DNA from: an uncultured Tenacibaculum sp.
Lineage (GTDB): Bacteria > Bacteroidota > Bacteroidia > Flavobacteriales > Flavobacteriaceae
Assembly (NCBI GenBank): GCA_937922085.1
Contig: CAKZVD010000015.1
Span: 1-53,962 of the forward strand
Length of the DNA: 53,962 bases
Direction of reading: 5' to 3'
The notes beneath the pieces are model-generated. The model saw nothing but the letters and a program-made list of their open reading frames with translations, did not search any database and had not been told where the DNA came from. This document shows, one piece after another, positions 15,651 to 24,405 of the stretch (position 1 is its first letter; every line of letters begins with the position of its first letter). A program made the translations under genes and the position numbers.

Positions 15651-16748
15651 ATGAGAAAAGACAAATTATACTTATTTACTGTTTTATCTATTACAATAGT
15701 TTTCTTAATTATTGCGCTTATAGCATCGCAATACTTTATAAAAACAAGCGCAAATCAATTGATTGAGATTCAAGTTGAATCTAGTAAACGAGAAGCGAAT
15801 GAGCTAGCAAAAATGCTCGACTTTCAATTGAAGAATAAGTTAGCAAAAGAAAATATAATTCAAAACTTGCAACAAACTATAGGAAAAACAAATACAGATA
15901 GTTGGTTTATTAGCGTATTTGATTGGTCTGGAAAAAAAGTATGCGACCCAGATATTACAAAATTAGGGCAAAACATAAATTCAAATCCAGATTTATTATC
16001 TTCTTTAAAAGAAAAAAATAGTTCGAATGATTTGTATGATTTATTAATAAAAAACACCTCTAATTCTAAAGAATTTATTTCGGAAGTTATTCATATAGCA
16101 CCCACAAAAAATTCAGATCTTATAGTTGCAGCCAATGTAAATGTTAAAGGAGTTAATAAGCAGATGAAAAAATTGAGAGCTAATTTTTATATGATTTTCT
16201 TAATTATGGGAATTTTGATTATTGTTTTGTCATCATTAGCAGTTAGAATTATTGGAAGTCGTTATGAAAAGCAATTAGAATTACAAAACTCAAATTTAAC
16301 TTCAGAGCTAATGAGTTTGTCTAAATTGAATACAGATTTAGTTTCGTATAAAGAAAAAATAGTAAAACTATCAGAAGAAGAACCTAAAACAGCAGAAATT
16401 TCAGAAAAAAATAAGAGGAGAATTCTTACTTATATAAGAAATGAATTAGTTCCAACGCTTATTAAAGATATTATATACGTATACACAGAAAATACAATTA
16501 CTTATGTTGTATGTGAAGATGGTAAAAGATCTACTTCTAACTCAAGCTTAGATGAAATGTATGCAAATTTTGATGCTAGTCTGTTTTTTAGAGCAAATAG
16601 ACAATTCATTATCAGTATTTCTGCAATAGACAAGATAATTAGATACGGAAATAGTCAATTAAAAATAGTCTTAAATTCAGAAACTCCAGAAGAAATTATT
16701 ATTAGTAAAAATAAAGCAGCAGAGTTTAAACAATGGTTAAATATTTAA
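15651..16748 (+). CDS. Membrane-bound sensor with LytTR DNA-binding domain
   Basis: 365 aa. Membrane helix 1 (about 7-28), a periplasmic sensor region of about 150 residues (30-175, with the Cache-like piece SWFISVFDWSGKKVCDPD), membrane helix 2 (about 180-200: FYMIFLIMGILIIVLSSLAV), a coiled-coil linker, and a C-terminal LytTR domain (about 262-363: RRILTYIRNELVPTLIKDII, FFRANRQFIISISAIDKII, ELIIISKNKA-like end). It has no kinase or receiver domain, so it would act as a one-component transmembrane transcription factor. It is divergent from the OB-fold/YceI/DUF5777 operon and is its natural candidate regulator. Confidence 0.85.
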   Translation: MRKDKLYLFTVLSITIVFLIIALIASQYFIKTSANQLIEIQVESSKREANELAKMLDFQLKNKLAKENIIQNLQQTIGKTNTDSWFISVFDWSGKKVCDPDITKLGQNINSNPDLLSSLKEKNSSNDLYDLLIKNTSNSKEFISEVIHIAPTKNSDLIVAANVNVKGVNKQMKKLRANFYMIFLIMGILIIVLSSLAVRIIGSRYEKQLELQNSNLTSELMSLSKLNTDLVSYKEKIVKLSEEEPKTAEISEKNKRRILTYIRNELVPTLIKDIIYVYTENTITYVVCEDGKRSTSNSSLDEMYANFDASLFFRANRQFIISISAIDKIIRYGNSQLKIVLNSETPEEIIISKNKAAEFKQWLNI

Positions 16749-16819
16749 ATTTTGAGGCGATTATTTTAAGGCTTTTTTTTATAGTCTAAAATTTGCTTTT
16801 CACTTACAAACTAGAGTTG

Positions 16820-16827
16820 TAAATTTG
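16820..16827 (+). promoter_or_regulatory. -7 promoter element of leuS
   Basis: TAAATTTG, a full TAnnTTTG match; TTTG at 16792-16795 lies 24 bp upstream, slightly longer than usual for a -33. Leader about 22 nt. Confidence 0.5.
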
Positions 16828-16852
16828 CATCCTTTAAAACAAGAAGTTAGAG

Positions 16853-19800
16853 ATGCAATACAATCACCAAGAAGTAGAAAAAAAGTGGCAAGAGTTTTGG
16901 GCTAAAAACCAAACTTTTAAGGCAAGTAACAATACTGATAAACCTAAATATTATGTATTGGATATGTTTCCTTACCCTTCAGGAGCAGGTTTGCATGTAG
17001 GGCATCCATTAGGTTATATTGCAAGTGATATTTATGCGCGTTATAAGCGTCATAAAGGGTTTAATGTATTGCACCCTCAAGGATATGATTCTTTTGGTTT
17101 ACCAGCCGAGCAATATGCAATTCAAACAGGACAACATCCTGCCGTTACTACAGAAACAAACATAAAAACATATAGAAGACAATTAGATAAAATTGGATTT
17201 TCATTCGATTGGTCTCGTGAAGTACGTACTTCTAGTCCAGAATATTATAAATGGACTCAATGGGTTTTTGTTCAATTATTTGAATCGTATTATTGTAAAG
17301 ATGCCAATAAAGCAAAATCTATTTCAGAATTAGAAACCATTTTTGCTGCAGAAGGGAATTCAACAATAAACGCGGTTTGTGATGAAGATGTGATTTCTTT
17401 TTCAGCAAATGATTGGAATGCGTTTTCAGAAACAAAGAAACAAGAAATATTATTACAATATCGTTTAACATTTTTATCAGATACAGAAGTAAACTGGTGT
17501 CCAGCTTTAGGAACCGTATTAGCAAATGATGAAATTGTAAATGGGGTTTCAGAACGTGGAGGGCATCCAGTAATTCGTAAAAAAATGACACAATGGTCTA
17601 TGCGAATTTCTGCTTATGCACAACGTTTATTAGACGGATTACATACCATAGATTGGCCACAACCTTTAAAGGATAGCCAAACAAATTGGATTGGAAGAAG
17701 TCAAGGAGCTATGGTTACTTTTAAAGTGGCTAATTTTAATATAACAGAAGATGCTTCTAAATTATCATACAAAGAATTAGAAGCGTTAAAAGAGATTCGT
17801 TTAAATCCTTCTAAAGCCGAAGAAACACTTTGGAATGAGTTAAAAAATAAAAAAGGAGCTACAAAATTTAGAAGAAAATATAAGATTGGTACCTTTTTAA
17901 CTGATTATGTATGCTTAGCAAAAAACTTAATCGTAGAATTTTCAGGAAAAGAAGATGAAGTAGAAAGAGATACTTATTTTGCAAGTGAAGGCTTTCATGT
18001 ACTTCGTTTTACCAATGAAGAAGTATTAGAAAATGTTTTAGGAGTAGTTTCTAAAATAAATAATACGATACAATTTGCGAAACCTCTTGAAAAAACAGCA
18101 GTTAAAGTTGAAGAAAAAAAGGAAGTAATTTTCGAAGACGATTATAAAATAGAAGTATTTACTACTAGACCAGATACTATTTACGGAGTTAGTTTTATGA
18201 CGTTAGCTCCAGAGCATGAATTAGTAGCTAAAATTACAACTCTAGAACAAAAAGAAGCTGTTGAAACGTATGTAGAGGCAACTGCGAAACGTTCGGAACG
18301 TGAGCGTATGGCAGACGTAAAAACAATTTCAGGAGTTTTTACAGGAGCGTATGCTGTGCATCCTTTCTCAGGGAAGAAAGTTCCTATTTGGATTGGGGAT
18401 TATGTATTAGCAAGTTATGGTACAGGAGCTGTTATGGCAGTACCTTGTGGAGATCAACGTGATTATGATTTTGCAAAAAACTTCGGATTAAAAATTCCTA
18501 ATATTTTTGAAGAGGTAGATATTTCTGAAGCTGCGCATGCAGATAAAGAAGGAACTAAAATTGCAAATTCTGATTTCTTAAATGGTTTATCATACAAAAA
18601 AGCGATGAAATTAGCTATTTATGAAATGGAGCAACGTGGTTTTGGGTATGGAAAAATAAACTATCGTTTACGAGATGCTGTATTTAGTCGTCAACGTTAT
18701 TGGGGAGAGCCTTTCCCTGTATATTATAAAGATGGAATGCCTCAAATGATTGATGCAAAACATTTACCAATTGTATTACCAGAAGTTGAAAAGTATTTAC
18801 CTACTGAAGATGGTAAACCACCATTAGGAAATGCAGATGTTTGGGCTTGGTGTACTGAAACTAATTCAGTGGTGGGTAATGAAAAAATAAATGACACTAG
18901 TGTCTTTCCGTTAGAATTAAATACCATGCCAGGATGGGCAGGAAGCTCTTGGTATTTTAACCGTTATATGGATTCTACGAATGAAGGAGAATTTGTAAGT
19001 AAAGAAGCGGTTGATTATTGGAAAGAAGTAGATTTATATATTGGAGGTTCTGAACATGCTACAGGTCATTTACTATATGCACGTTTTTGGCAAAAATTCT
19101 TGTTCGATAAAGGATTGTTACCAGTTGATGAGTTTGCAAAAAAACTGATTAACCAAGGAATGATTTTAGGAACTTCTGCTATTGTATATAGAGTTACAGG
19201 AACAAATAAATACGTTTCTAAAGCACTTAAAGATGAACATGAAGTTGATGAAATAAGAGTTGATGTGAAGTTAATTAATACTTCAGATGAATTAGATATT
19301 GAAGCTCTTAAAAAATGGCAGCTTCAGTTTGAAAATGCTGAATTCATTTTAGAAGAAGATAAATATGTTGTAGGTCGTGAGGTTGAAAAAATGTCTAAAC
19401 GTTGGTTTAATGTAGTAAACCCAGATGATATTTGTGAAGAATACGGAGCAGATGCATTGCGTTTATTCGAAATGTTTTTAGGACCGTTAGAGCAAACAAA
19501 ACCTTGGAAAACTTCAGGTATTTCTGGTGTGTATTCTTTCTTAAAGAAATTATGGAAATTATATGTTGGTGAAGAAGGAGTAATCGTTACAGATGAAGAA
19601 CCAACGAAAGACGAGTTAAAAACATTACACAAAACAATAAAGAAAGTAGAAGAAGATATAGAGAATTTCTCTTTTAATACTTCAGTTTCTACGTTTATGA
19701 TTGCTGCAAATGAGCTTACCGCTCAAAAATGTCATAAGCGAGCTATTTTAGAGCCTTTATTAGCATTAATTTCTCCGTATGCTCCGCATATCGCAGAAGA

Positions 19801-20068
19801 ATTATGGAGTAAATTAGGAAATGAAACTTCAATTTCAACAGTTGAGTTTCCAAAGTTTGAAGCTTCTCATTTAGTAGAGTCTGAAAAAGAGTACCCAGTT
19901 TCTTTTAATGGAAAAATGCGTTTTAAGCTAAAATTACCTTTAGATATGAGCAAAGAAGAAATTGAAAAAATAGTAATGGTACATGAAAAAACAGTACAAC
20001 AATTACAAGGGCGTGCGCCTAAAAAGGTAATTATTGTGCCAGGTAAAATTATTAATATTGTAGGATAA
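16853..20068 (+). CDS. leuS: Leucyl-tRNA synthetase with nested DUF559 domain
   Basis: Class I synthetase charging tRNA-Leu, 1071 aa, which is longer than the usual bacterial enzyme. HIGH motif HVGH at 48-51 (YPSGAGLHVGHPLGY), KMSKR at about 846-850 and the editing-domain motif VFTTRPDTIYGV near 433-445. Between WIGRSQGAMVTFKV and that motif lies an extra block of about 130 residues. Residues 313 to about 405 match DUF559 (NPSKAEETLWNELKNKK, FRRKYKIGTFLTDYVCL, LIVEFSG, EGFHVLRFTNEEVLENV), a Vsr-like nuclease fold. In it D and E of the core are kept, but the usual DGxxH is SGKED, so activity is doubtful. The 12-bp gap to the lipoprotein gene suggests co-transcription. Confidence 0.96.
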   Translation: MQYNHQEVEKKWQEFWAKNQTFKASNNTDKPKYYVLDMFPYPSGAGLHVGHPLGYIASDIYARYKRHKGFNVLHPQGYDSFGLPAEQYAIQTGQHPAVTTETNIKTYRRQLDKIGFSFDWSREVRTSSPEYYKWTQWVFVQLFESYYCKDANKAKSISELETIFAAEGNSTINAVCDEDVISFSANDWNAFSETKKQEILLQYRLTFLSDTEVNWCPALGTVLANDEIVNGVSERGGHPVIRKKMTQWSMRISAYAQRLLDGLHTIDWPQPLKDSQTNWIGRSQGAMVTFKVANFNITEDASKLSYKELEALKEIRLNPSKAEETLWNELKNKKGATKFRRKYKIGTFLTDYVCLAKNLIVEFSGKEDEVERDTYFASEGFHVLRFTNEEVLENVLGVVSKINNTIQFAKPLEKTAVKVEEKKEVIFEDDYKIEVFTTRPDTIYGVSFMTLAPEHELVAKITTLEQKEAVETYVEATAKRSERERMADVKTISGVFTGAYAVHPFSGKKVPIWIGDYVLASYGTGAVMAVPCGDQRDYDFAKNFGLKIPNIFEEVDISEAAHADKEGTKIANSDFLNGLSYKKAMKLAIYEMEQRGFGYGKINYRLRDAVFSRQRYWGEPFPVYYKDGMPQMIDAKHLPIVLPEVEKYLPTEDGKPPLGNADVWAWCTETNSVVGNEKINDTSVFPLELNTMPGWAGSSWYFNRYMDSTNEGEFVSKEAVDYWKEVDLYIGGSEHATGHLLYARFWQKFLFDKGLLPVDEFAKKLINQGMILGTSAIVYRVTGTNKYVSKALKDEHEVDEIRVDVKLINTSDELDIEALKKWQLQFENAEFILEEDKYVVGREVEKMSKRWFNVVNPDDICEEYGADALRLFEMFLGPLEQTKPWKTSGISGVYSFLKKLWKLYVGEEGVIVTDEEPTKDELKTLHKTIKKVEEDIENFSFNTSVSTFMIAANELTAQKCHKRAILEPLLALISPYAPHIAEELWSKLGNETSISTVEFPKFEASHLVESEKEYPVSFNGKMRFKLKLPLDMSKEEIEKIVMVHEKTVQQLQGRAPKKVIIVPGKIINIVG

Positions 20069-20079
20069 AACTCAACCCC

Positions 20080-20517
20080 ATGAAAAACATACTTAAATTA
20101 ACATTCGTATTTTTCTTAATAGTAATGATGAGCTGTTCAGATGATGACAATTCAGGAGAAAATATTTCAAACCAAGTGTTACAAGGAAAAGTATTCGATG
20201 AAGATTTTACAGCCTTAGGAGGTAAATCATTTGAATCTGGAAAAAATGTTTCTATAAACATCACTAATGTAACAGCAGATTGTAGTTCTACTATTTTAGA
20301 TTATAATTTTTATGTATCAACAACAGTTTTAGCTGAAGTTGGAGTTTATGATACAAATGTAGTTTTTCATAAAAAAGGAGAAACTCCTTTAAATGTTTTA
20401 CAAAGTAGTGTAGAAATTACATCAATAACAGATTCACAAGTAGTAGTGAAAATAAAATCAAACCCTAGTTCAGAGAATAATGTAGATGGTACTTTTACGG
20501 TCTCTTATTGTAAATAG
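20080..20517 (+). CDS. Small lipoprotein of unknown function
   Basis: 145 aa with a lipoprotein signal (MKNILKLTFVFFLIVMMSC, lipidated Cys at 19) followed by an acidic linker (SDDDNSGEN), the common layout for flavobacterial surface or periplasmic lipoproteins. The body is a short beta-rich domain with two Cys residues (ADCSS and the C-terminal SYCK) that could form a disulfide. It starts 12 bp after leuS and ends before a terminator, so it is probably expressed with leuS. No family recognised. Confidence 0.72.
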   Translation: MKNILKLTFVFFLIVMMSCSDDDNSGENISNQVLQGKVFDEDFTALGGKSFESGKNVSINITNVTADCSSTILDYNFYVSTTVLAEVGVYDTNVVFHKKGETPLNVLQSSVEITSITDSQVVVKIKSNPSSENNVDGTFTVSYCK

Positions 20518-20538
20518 GAATAGAATAAATTATTAAAG

Positions 20539-20573
20539 GTCGTTACATTTTATTGTGACGGCTTTTTTTTTTT
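20539..20573 (+). terminator. Terminator of the leuS operon
   Basis: GTCGTTACA and TGTGACGGC form a 9-bp stem (two G-T wobbles) around TTTTAT, followed by an uninterrupted run of at least nine T. Confidence 0.72.
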
Positions 20574-20644
20574 GAATTATAACCTCAAATTACAATTTTT
20601 AACCAGTGTAATTGTTATTTAAAATAAATAGATAAAAGAATATC

Positions 20645-21379
20645 ATGTCAAAAAAACTCCATTTAAGAACTAGAAAAACACACCGATATCTAGGAGTATC
20701 TATAGGAATTCAATTTTTGTTTTGGACTATTGGAGGTTTGTATTTTAGTTGGAATAACATGAAAGATGTTCATGGAAAAACATTGTTAGATAAAACAGAA
20801 CATACCTTTGCTTTTCGTTATAATGAACCAGTTGTAAAATTATTGAATACGATTTCGTCTTCAATAAAAAAAATAGAAGGGATTGTTGTTAATAAAGATA
20901 GTTTATTACGAGTACACACTACGGAAGGAACAAAATTACTGAGGTTGAATGAGAATGAATATAAAGTTGAAGATGAATTAACAGAAACCAAGATTACAAC
21001 ATTTGTAAAAAGTAGATTAAAAACGCCTATTGCAATTAGAAAAATGGAATATTTAACTAAAAAAGATATTTCTAAAACGCACGAATATAGAGAAAAACCA
21101 TTACCTGTATTTGTAATTCATTTAGAACATGAAACAAACACTAAAGTATATGTACACCCTAAGTTAGCTCAAATAACTTCAGTTAGGAATGATAATTGGA
21201 GGCGATTTGATTTTTTATGGATGTTACATGTAATGGATTTTGAAACTAGAGACCATATTACGAATTGGATATTAAGAGTCTTTTCAGTTTTAGGTTTGCT
21301 TACTATTTTTTCTGGATTTTATTTGTATTATTTGAGTTCTCCTACAGTTAGAAAAGTAAAAAGAAAGATAACAAATTAA
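20645..21379 (+). CDS. PepSY-domain membrane protein
   Basis: 244 aa. Helix 1 near residues 13-35 (HRYLGVSIGIQFLFWTIGGLY), a periplasmic region containing PepSY-like segments (KIEGIVVNKDSLLRVHT, VYVHPKLAQITSVRNDN), and helix 2 near 208-230 (WILRVFSVLGLLTIFSGFYL). Conserved His residues at the membrane faces (KTHRYLG, MLHVMDFETRDHITNW) resemble the PepSY_TM pattern. It is smaller than the 7808 protein and is not next to a TonB receptor. A role in heme or metal handling at the inner membrane is possible but unproven. Confidence 0.75.
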   Translation: MSKKLHLRTRKTHRYLGVSIGIQFLFWTIGGLYFSWNNMKDVHGKTLLDKTEHTFAFRYNEPVVKLLNTISSSIKKIEGIVVNKDSLLRVHTTEGTKLLRLNENEYKVEDELTETKITTFVKSRLKTPIAIRKMEYLTKKDISKTHEYREKPLPVFVIHLEHETNTKVYVHPKLAQITSVRNDNWRRFDFLWMLHVMDFETRDHITNWILRVFSVLGLLTIFSGFYLYYLSSPTVRKVKRKITN

Positions 21380-21389
21380 AAATAAAAAA

Positions 21390-21641
21390 ATGATTGTTAA
21401 ATGTAATGAATGTAAACTTGATGTTTCTAGTTCAGCGAAAACTTGTCCTAATTGTGGTGCATTGCCTAGTTATTTTGTTGAAAAACCGAAACATAGAATA
21501 ATAACACAAACGGAAAGGAAGAAAAAAGAATTTCGTAATGATATGAAGAATATTTTTTCTTGTTTAGGCTGTTCAGTAGTATTTGTAATCATCGGAATTA
21601 TATTAAAATTTGTATTTGATTTTTTTGGGTGGAATATTTAA
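21390..21641 (+). CDS. Small zinc-ribbon membrane protein
   Basis: 83 aa. The N-terminus is a zinc ribbon (IVKCNECKLDVSSSAKTCPNC, two CxxC pairs), followed by a basic linker and one membrane helix (about 57-80: IFSCLGCSVVFVIIGIILKF). This zinc_ribbon_2-plus-helix layout is common in bacteria and without assigned function. It lies 10 bp after the PepSY gene and is probably in the same transcript. Confidence 0.72.
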   Translation: MIVKCNECKLDVSSSAKTCPNCGALPSYFVEKPKHRIITQTERKKKEFRNDMKNIFSCLGCSVVFVIIGIILKFVFDFFGWNI

Positions 21642-21938
21642 AAGGTTAATTAATAGTAAATATGGTAAGAAAAGGTGCTATATGAGATTAAATATTTAAG
21701 GATATAAAATATCATGGTAAAAACAACAGTGATTATTTTACGTTAGAACTCTTTACAGTTTGTTTGTTATACGTTATAAAAGCGATAGTTTTAATTGCAA
21801 TCTTTAGGTAATCGCTATATAAGAACTAGGTAGTCAAAAGAGAAAAATAAAAGAAGTAACTAAACTTTTAGTATTTTACGCTAAAATTAAAGAAAACAGT
21901 AATTATAAATTCATAATTACTACAATAAAACCAGTTAT
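21642..21938. other. Intergenic region before the GNAT gene
   Basis: 297 AT-rich bases. The only structure noticed is the inverted repeat at 21899-21920 and a weak long-loop pairing AGCGAT/ATCGCT near 21780-21820. No gene or promoter element of the window's usual type was found. Confidence 0.4.
21899..21920. repeat. Inverted repeat upstream of the GNAT gene
   Basis: GTAATTAT and ATAATTAC, perfect 8-bp arms around AAATTC, 18 bases before the TTG start of the GNAT gene. It could be an operator or a leader hairpin. Confidence 0.3.
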
Positions 21939-23141
21939 TTGAATATTTGTAAAACAACAGTACATAATGCAGAATTTTATACTTCTATTTACGACATTTC
22001 AGAAGAAGTATGGAGTAGTTTAGGTTGTAACAATAACATATATTTTAGGCCAGAATATTTATCAGCAATTGCAAATAATCATTCAGATATAGATTTTTGG
22101 TATGTTATTTTATTTGATGATCATAAAAATCCGATTGCTTTTTCAACAATACAGATTGTAGATTTTTATTTAGACAGTGTTCAAAATGAATTACAAAGTT
22201 TTGTTGAAAAAATAAAAAAAATAGGAAGAAAACTGAACTTATTATCACCTCAAAAACCATTTAAAATTTTAACCTGCGGTAATACTTTTGTAAGTGGAGA
22301 GCATGGTATTTATATAAAAGATAATCAAGACAAACAAAAAGCAATACAAGAACTTGCTAAATCTGTAGTTCATTTTGTAAACTCTGAAAAAAAGTTGACT
22401 TATAAGATAAGTGCTTTCATGTTAAAAGACTTTGTAAAAGAGTCTCTTTTTATATCAGATGAATTGTTAGAATACAATTACCACTCGTTTAATGTAGAGC
22501 CTAATATGTTAATGAAAATTGATGAAGATTGGTTAACATTTAAGGATTACTTGGCTGCAATGAAAACAAAATTCAGAGTAAAAGCTAAAAAAGCAATGGA
22601 ATTGAGTTTTCCATTGGAAGAAATTATAATTACAGAGAAGAACATAGATCAATATCTTCCAGAAATGGAAAAATTATATAAAAATGTATCCTCTAAAGCT
22701 GGGTTTAATTTAGGGTCATTTAATTTATCATCTTACAAAACATTAAAAGAAAACTTAGGAACAAACTATGTTATTAAAGGGTATTTGTTAAATAATAATT
22801 TAGTCGGTTTTTTATCTGCGATTATTAATAATGATAATTTAGATGCTCATTTTGTTGGAATAGATTATAAATATAATCGAGAATATGCTGTTTATCAACG
22901 AATGTTATATGATTATATTAAAATAGCAATTAAAGAAAAATGTAGTCAAATTAATTTTGGTAGAACGGCAAGTGAAATAAAGAGTTCAGTAGGAGCTGAG
23001 CCTCAGGATTTAACTATTTATCTACGTCATAAAAACAGTTTACCGAATAAAATTTTACGTTTTTTTATTACTAGAATTCAACCAACAAAGTTCAACCAAA
23101 AATATCCTTTTAAAATAAAAACTCTTGTTGCTAAAACCTAA
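21939..23141 (+). CDS. GNAT/FemAB-like acyltransferase
   Basis: 400 aa, apparently from a TTG start (MNICKTTVHNAEFYTSIYDI), since no ATG is found nearby in frame; the start is uncertain. The C-terminal half has an acetyltransferase-6 type pattern: DYLAAMKTKFRVKAKKAMEL, LYKNVSSKAGFNLGSF, YVIKGYLLNNNLVGFLSAII, LDAHFVGIDYKYNREYAVYQ and INFGRTASEIKSSVG. This resembles large GNAT proteins acting on cell-envelope or lipid substrates. No membrane segment. The thioesterase gene follows after 32 bp, which suggests acyl metabolism, but the substrate is not predictable. Confidence 0.75.
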   Translation: MNICKTTVHNAEFYTSIYDISEEVWSSLGCNNNIYFRPEYLSAIANNHSDIDFWYVILFDDHKNPIAFSTIQIVDFYLDSVQNELQSFVEKIKKIGRKLNLLSPQKPFKILTCGNTFVSGEHGIYIKDNQDKQKAIQELAKSVVHFVNSEKKLTYKISAFMLKDFVKESLFISDELLEYNYHSFNVEPNMLMKIDEDWLTFKDYLAAMKTKFRVKAKKAMELSFPLEEIIITEKNIDQYLPEMEKLYKNVSSKAGFNLGSFNLSSYKTLKENLGTNYVIKGYLLNNNLVGFLSAIINNDNLDAHFVGIDYKYNREYAVYQRMLYDYIKIAIKEKCSQINFGRTASEIKSSVGAEPQDLTIYLRHKNSLPNKILRFFITRIQPTKFNQKYPFKIKTLVAKT

Positions 23142-23173
23142 AAAGAGTACTTTTATGACGTAAAAGAAACCGT

Positions 23174-24046
23174 ATGAAAGATACACAAGAGCTTTTAAAA
23201 ATATTAATATTAGAAGACAAAGGAGCTAATAATTTTAGTGGCGTAAGTAAAGATATTGGAAGTCCAAATGTTTTTGGCGGACAAGTATTGGCGCAATCAT
23301 TAAATGCAGCATATAGAACTATAAAATCAAATCGAATTTTACATTCATTACATTCTTATTTTTTAGAGGCAGGAAACTTAGAGTTACCTATAAATTACCA
23401 CGTACAAGAAGCAAGAGACGGAGGTAGTTTTTCTACAAGAAGAGTAACAGCAAGTCAAGAAGGCAAAACAATTTTTATTTTAGCGTGTTCTTTTCATAAA
23501 AAAGAAGAAGGAATAGAGCATCAAATGCCTATTAAAAAGGATATAAAACAGCCTGAAGAGCTGTTGAGTTGGACAGATATGTTAGATCAGTTTGGTGATT
23601 TTTTACCTAAAAAAATGAAAGCCTTTTTAAGTATAGAAAGACCTATAGAGTTTAAACCTGTACAGGTGCCAAATCCTTTAGAAAAGAAAGATTTGCCGCC
23701 AGTAGTAGATGTATGGTTTAAATTAAAAGGAGATTCAAAAGAATTAGATTTACAAACTAAACAACAAATACTTACCTATATTTCAGATTATAATATTTTA
23801 ACAGCTTGTTTAAACCCAAATGCAAGTATTGCTAATTTTGGTAATACACAAATGGCGAGTTTAGATCATTCGATGTGGTTTTATCGTGATTTTGATTTTA
23901 ATGATTGGTTGCTGTTTTCAATAGAGAGTCCAAGTACATCTGGTGCGCGTGGTTTTGCTTGTGGTAACATATTTACAAAAGAAGGTAAATTAGTAGCTTC
24001 GGTAGCTCAAGAAGGATTAATGAGATTAAAGAGAAAAAATAATTAA
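23174..24046 (+). CDS. tesB: Acyl-CoA thioesterase II
   Basis: 290-aa TesB-type double hot-dog thioesterase, which hydrolyses acyl-CoA to free acid and CoA. Visible family motifs are NVFGGQVLAQSLNAAYRT, LHSLHSYFLEAG, RDGGSFSTRRV, LDHSMWFYRDF (catalytic Asp region), SPSTSGARGFACG and VAQEGLMR (catalytic Gln region). The length equals the E. coli enzyme. It begins an apparently co-transcribed run with SdpI (12-bp gap) and the AraC regulator (2-bp gap). Confidence 0.93.
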   Translation: MKDTQELLKILILEDKGANNFSGVSKDIGSPNVFGGQVLAQSLNAAYRTIKSNRILHSLHSYFLEAGNLELPINYHVQEARDGGSFSTRRVTASQEGKTIFILACSFHKKEEGIEHQMPIKKDIKQPEELLSWTDMLDQFGDFLPKKMKAFLSIERPIEFKPVQVPNPLEKKDLPPVVDVWFKLKGDSKELDLQTKQQILTYISDYNILTACLNPNASIANFGNTQMASLDHSMWFYRDFDFNDWLLFSIESPSTSGARGFACGNIFTKEGKLVASVAQEGLMRLKRKNN

Positions 24047-24058
24047 AAAAATATTTGA

Positions 24059-24403
24059 ATGAACCCATTTTATTATGTTTTATCTGTAAACGGATTGCTA
24101 TTCGTTTTTAGCGTTATTTTTTATTTTTTTCCACCTAAAAAAATAAACTCAATTTACGGGTATCGTACCAATAGAACTATGGAAAATGAAGGGATTTGGA
24201 AACACGCCAATTCGTTTTTTAATAAACAGTTTTTATTATACGCAGGAATTTCATTTGTAGCTGCTATGGTATTTGCATATTTAAAACCAGATTTAAGTTG
24301 GGAGCCAATGGTGTTCTTATTATTAGCTTTAGCAGTAAGTGTTATAAAAACCGAACAAGAATTAAATAAACATTTTGATAAAGAAGGAAAGAAGATAAAA
24401 TAG
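24059..24403 (+). CDS. SdpI family membrane protein
   Basis: 114 aa with three hydrophobic segments (about 4-24, 59-77 and 83-97) and the SdpI/YhfL signature INSIYGYRTNRTMENEGIW followed by HANSFF. In Bacillus, SdpI gives immunity to a killing factor; in Bacteroidota this short version has no established role. Packed between tesB and the AraC gene. Confidence 0.85.
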   Translation: MNPFYYVLSVNGLLFVFSVIFYFFPPKKINSIYGYRTNRTMENEGIWKHANSFFNKQFLLYAGISFVAAMVFAYLKPDLSWEPMVFLLLALAVSVIKTEQELNKHFDKEGKKIK

Positions 24404-24405
24404 GA

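Noticed and set aside
17319..17591. Minus-strand 90-aa frame inside leuS
   Set aside because: Lies wholly opposite a strongly supported synthetase frame, has no promoter element and a low-complexity Leu-rich translation; a shadow.
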